Shown: positions 6,283-6,326 of the stretch, one piece after another
How the letters are laid out: each line of letters starts with the position of its first letter
Position numbering within the stretch: the first letter of the stretch is position 1
Notes under the pieces: generated by a model
The model's input: the letters and a program-made list of their open reading frames with translations, nothing else
The model's database searches: none
What the model was told of the DNA's origin: nothing
NCBI GenBank assembly: GCA_903957405.1
Contig: CAJBPC010000325.1
Location: 1-6,326 of the forward strand
Length of the DNA stretch: 6,326 nt
Direction of reading: 5' to 3'
DNA from: an uncultured bacterium
Lineage (GTDB): Bacteria > Bacteroidota > Bacteroidia > Chitinophagales > Chitinophagaceae
Translations under genes and position numbers: made by a program

Positions 6283-6326
6283 ATGCATAAAAAAGAAGAT
6301 CCTTTACTTATTTTATGAGCGGTAGG

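Noticed and set aside
6315..6326. An ATG near the right edge (plus strand) as the start of a new gene
   Set aside because: Only four codons are visible before the window ends, with no ribosome binding site or motif; it also lies upstream of the queA promoter and cannot be judged.

Overview
The window looks like ordinary chromosomal DNA from a member of the Bacteroidota, plausibly a Chitinophagaceae-type bacterium. The evidence is the style of the proteins (a monofunctional aspartokinase, a QueA and a Na/Pi-cotransporter/PhoU protein with Bacteroidota-like wording in their motifs), the general lack of strong Shine-Dalgarno sequences, and a TAnnTTTG-type -7 promoter element upstream of queA. 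The lineage is an inference from recognition; no database search was possible.

Layout, left to right. Positions 1-656 (minus strand) hold the first 218 codons of an unrecognised protein with a signal peptide, cut off by the left edge. A 45-base divergent gap separates it from an Ldh-family NAD(P)-dependent 2-hydroxyacid dehydrogenase (702-1799, plus). After a 111-base gap containing an imperfect palindrome comes a LysC-type aspartate kinase (1911-3233, plus). It converges on a Na+/phosphate cotransporter family protein with a PhoU-like tail (3241-4923, minus); only 7 bases separate the two stop codons, and both stops lie in a small inverted repeat. Further right, queA (5098-6147, minus) makes the queuosine tRNA modification enzyme. 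Its 3' side carries two adjacent hairpins, the second with a perfect 15-bp stem followed by a T-run (likely terminator). Its 5' side has a likely promoter and a leader of about 120 bases with nested, mutually exclusive pairings.

The genes do not form one pathway. Amino-acid biosynthesis (aspartokinase), tRNA modification (QueA), phosphate or ion transport and a 2-hydroxyacid oxidoreductase sit side by side, as is common in compact Bacteroidota chromosomes. There are no mobile elements, CRISPR arrays, tRNAs, rRNAs or signs of recent transfer, and every complete gene looks intact.

I found no convincing new multi-gene system. The best leads are the potentially bistable leader upstream of queA, the tandem hairpins downstream of queA, and the unidentified exported protein at the left edge.
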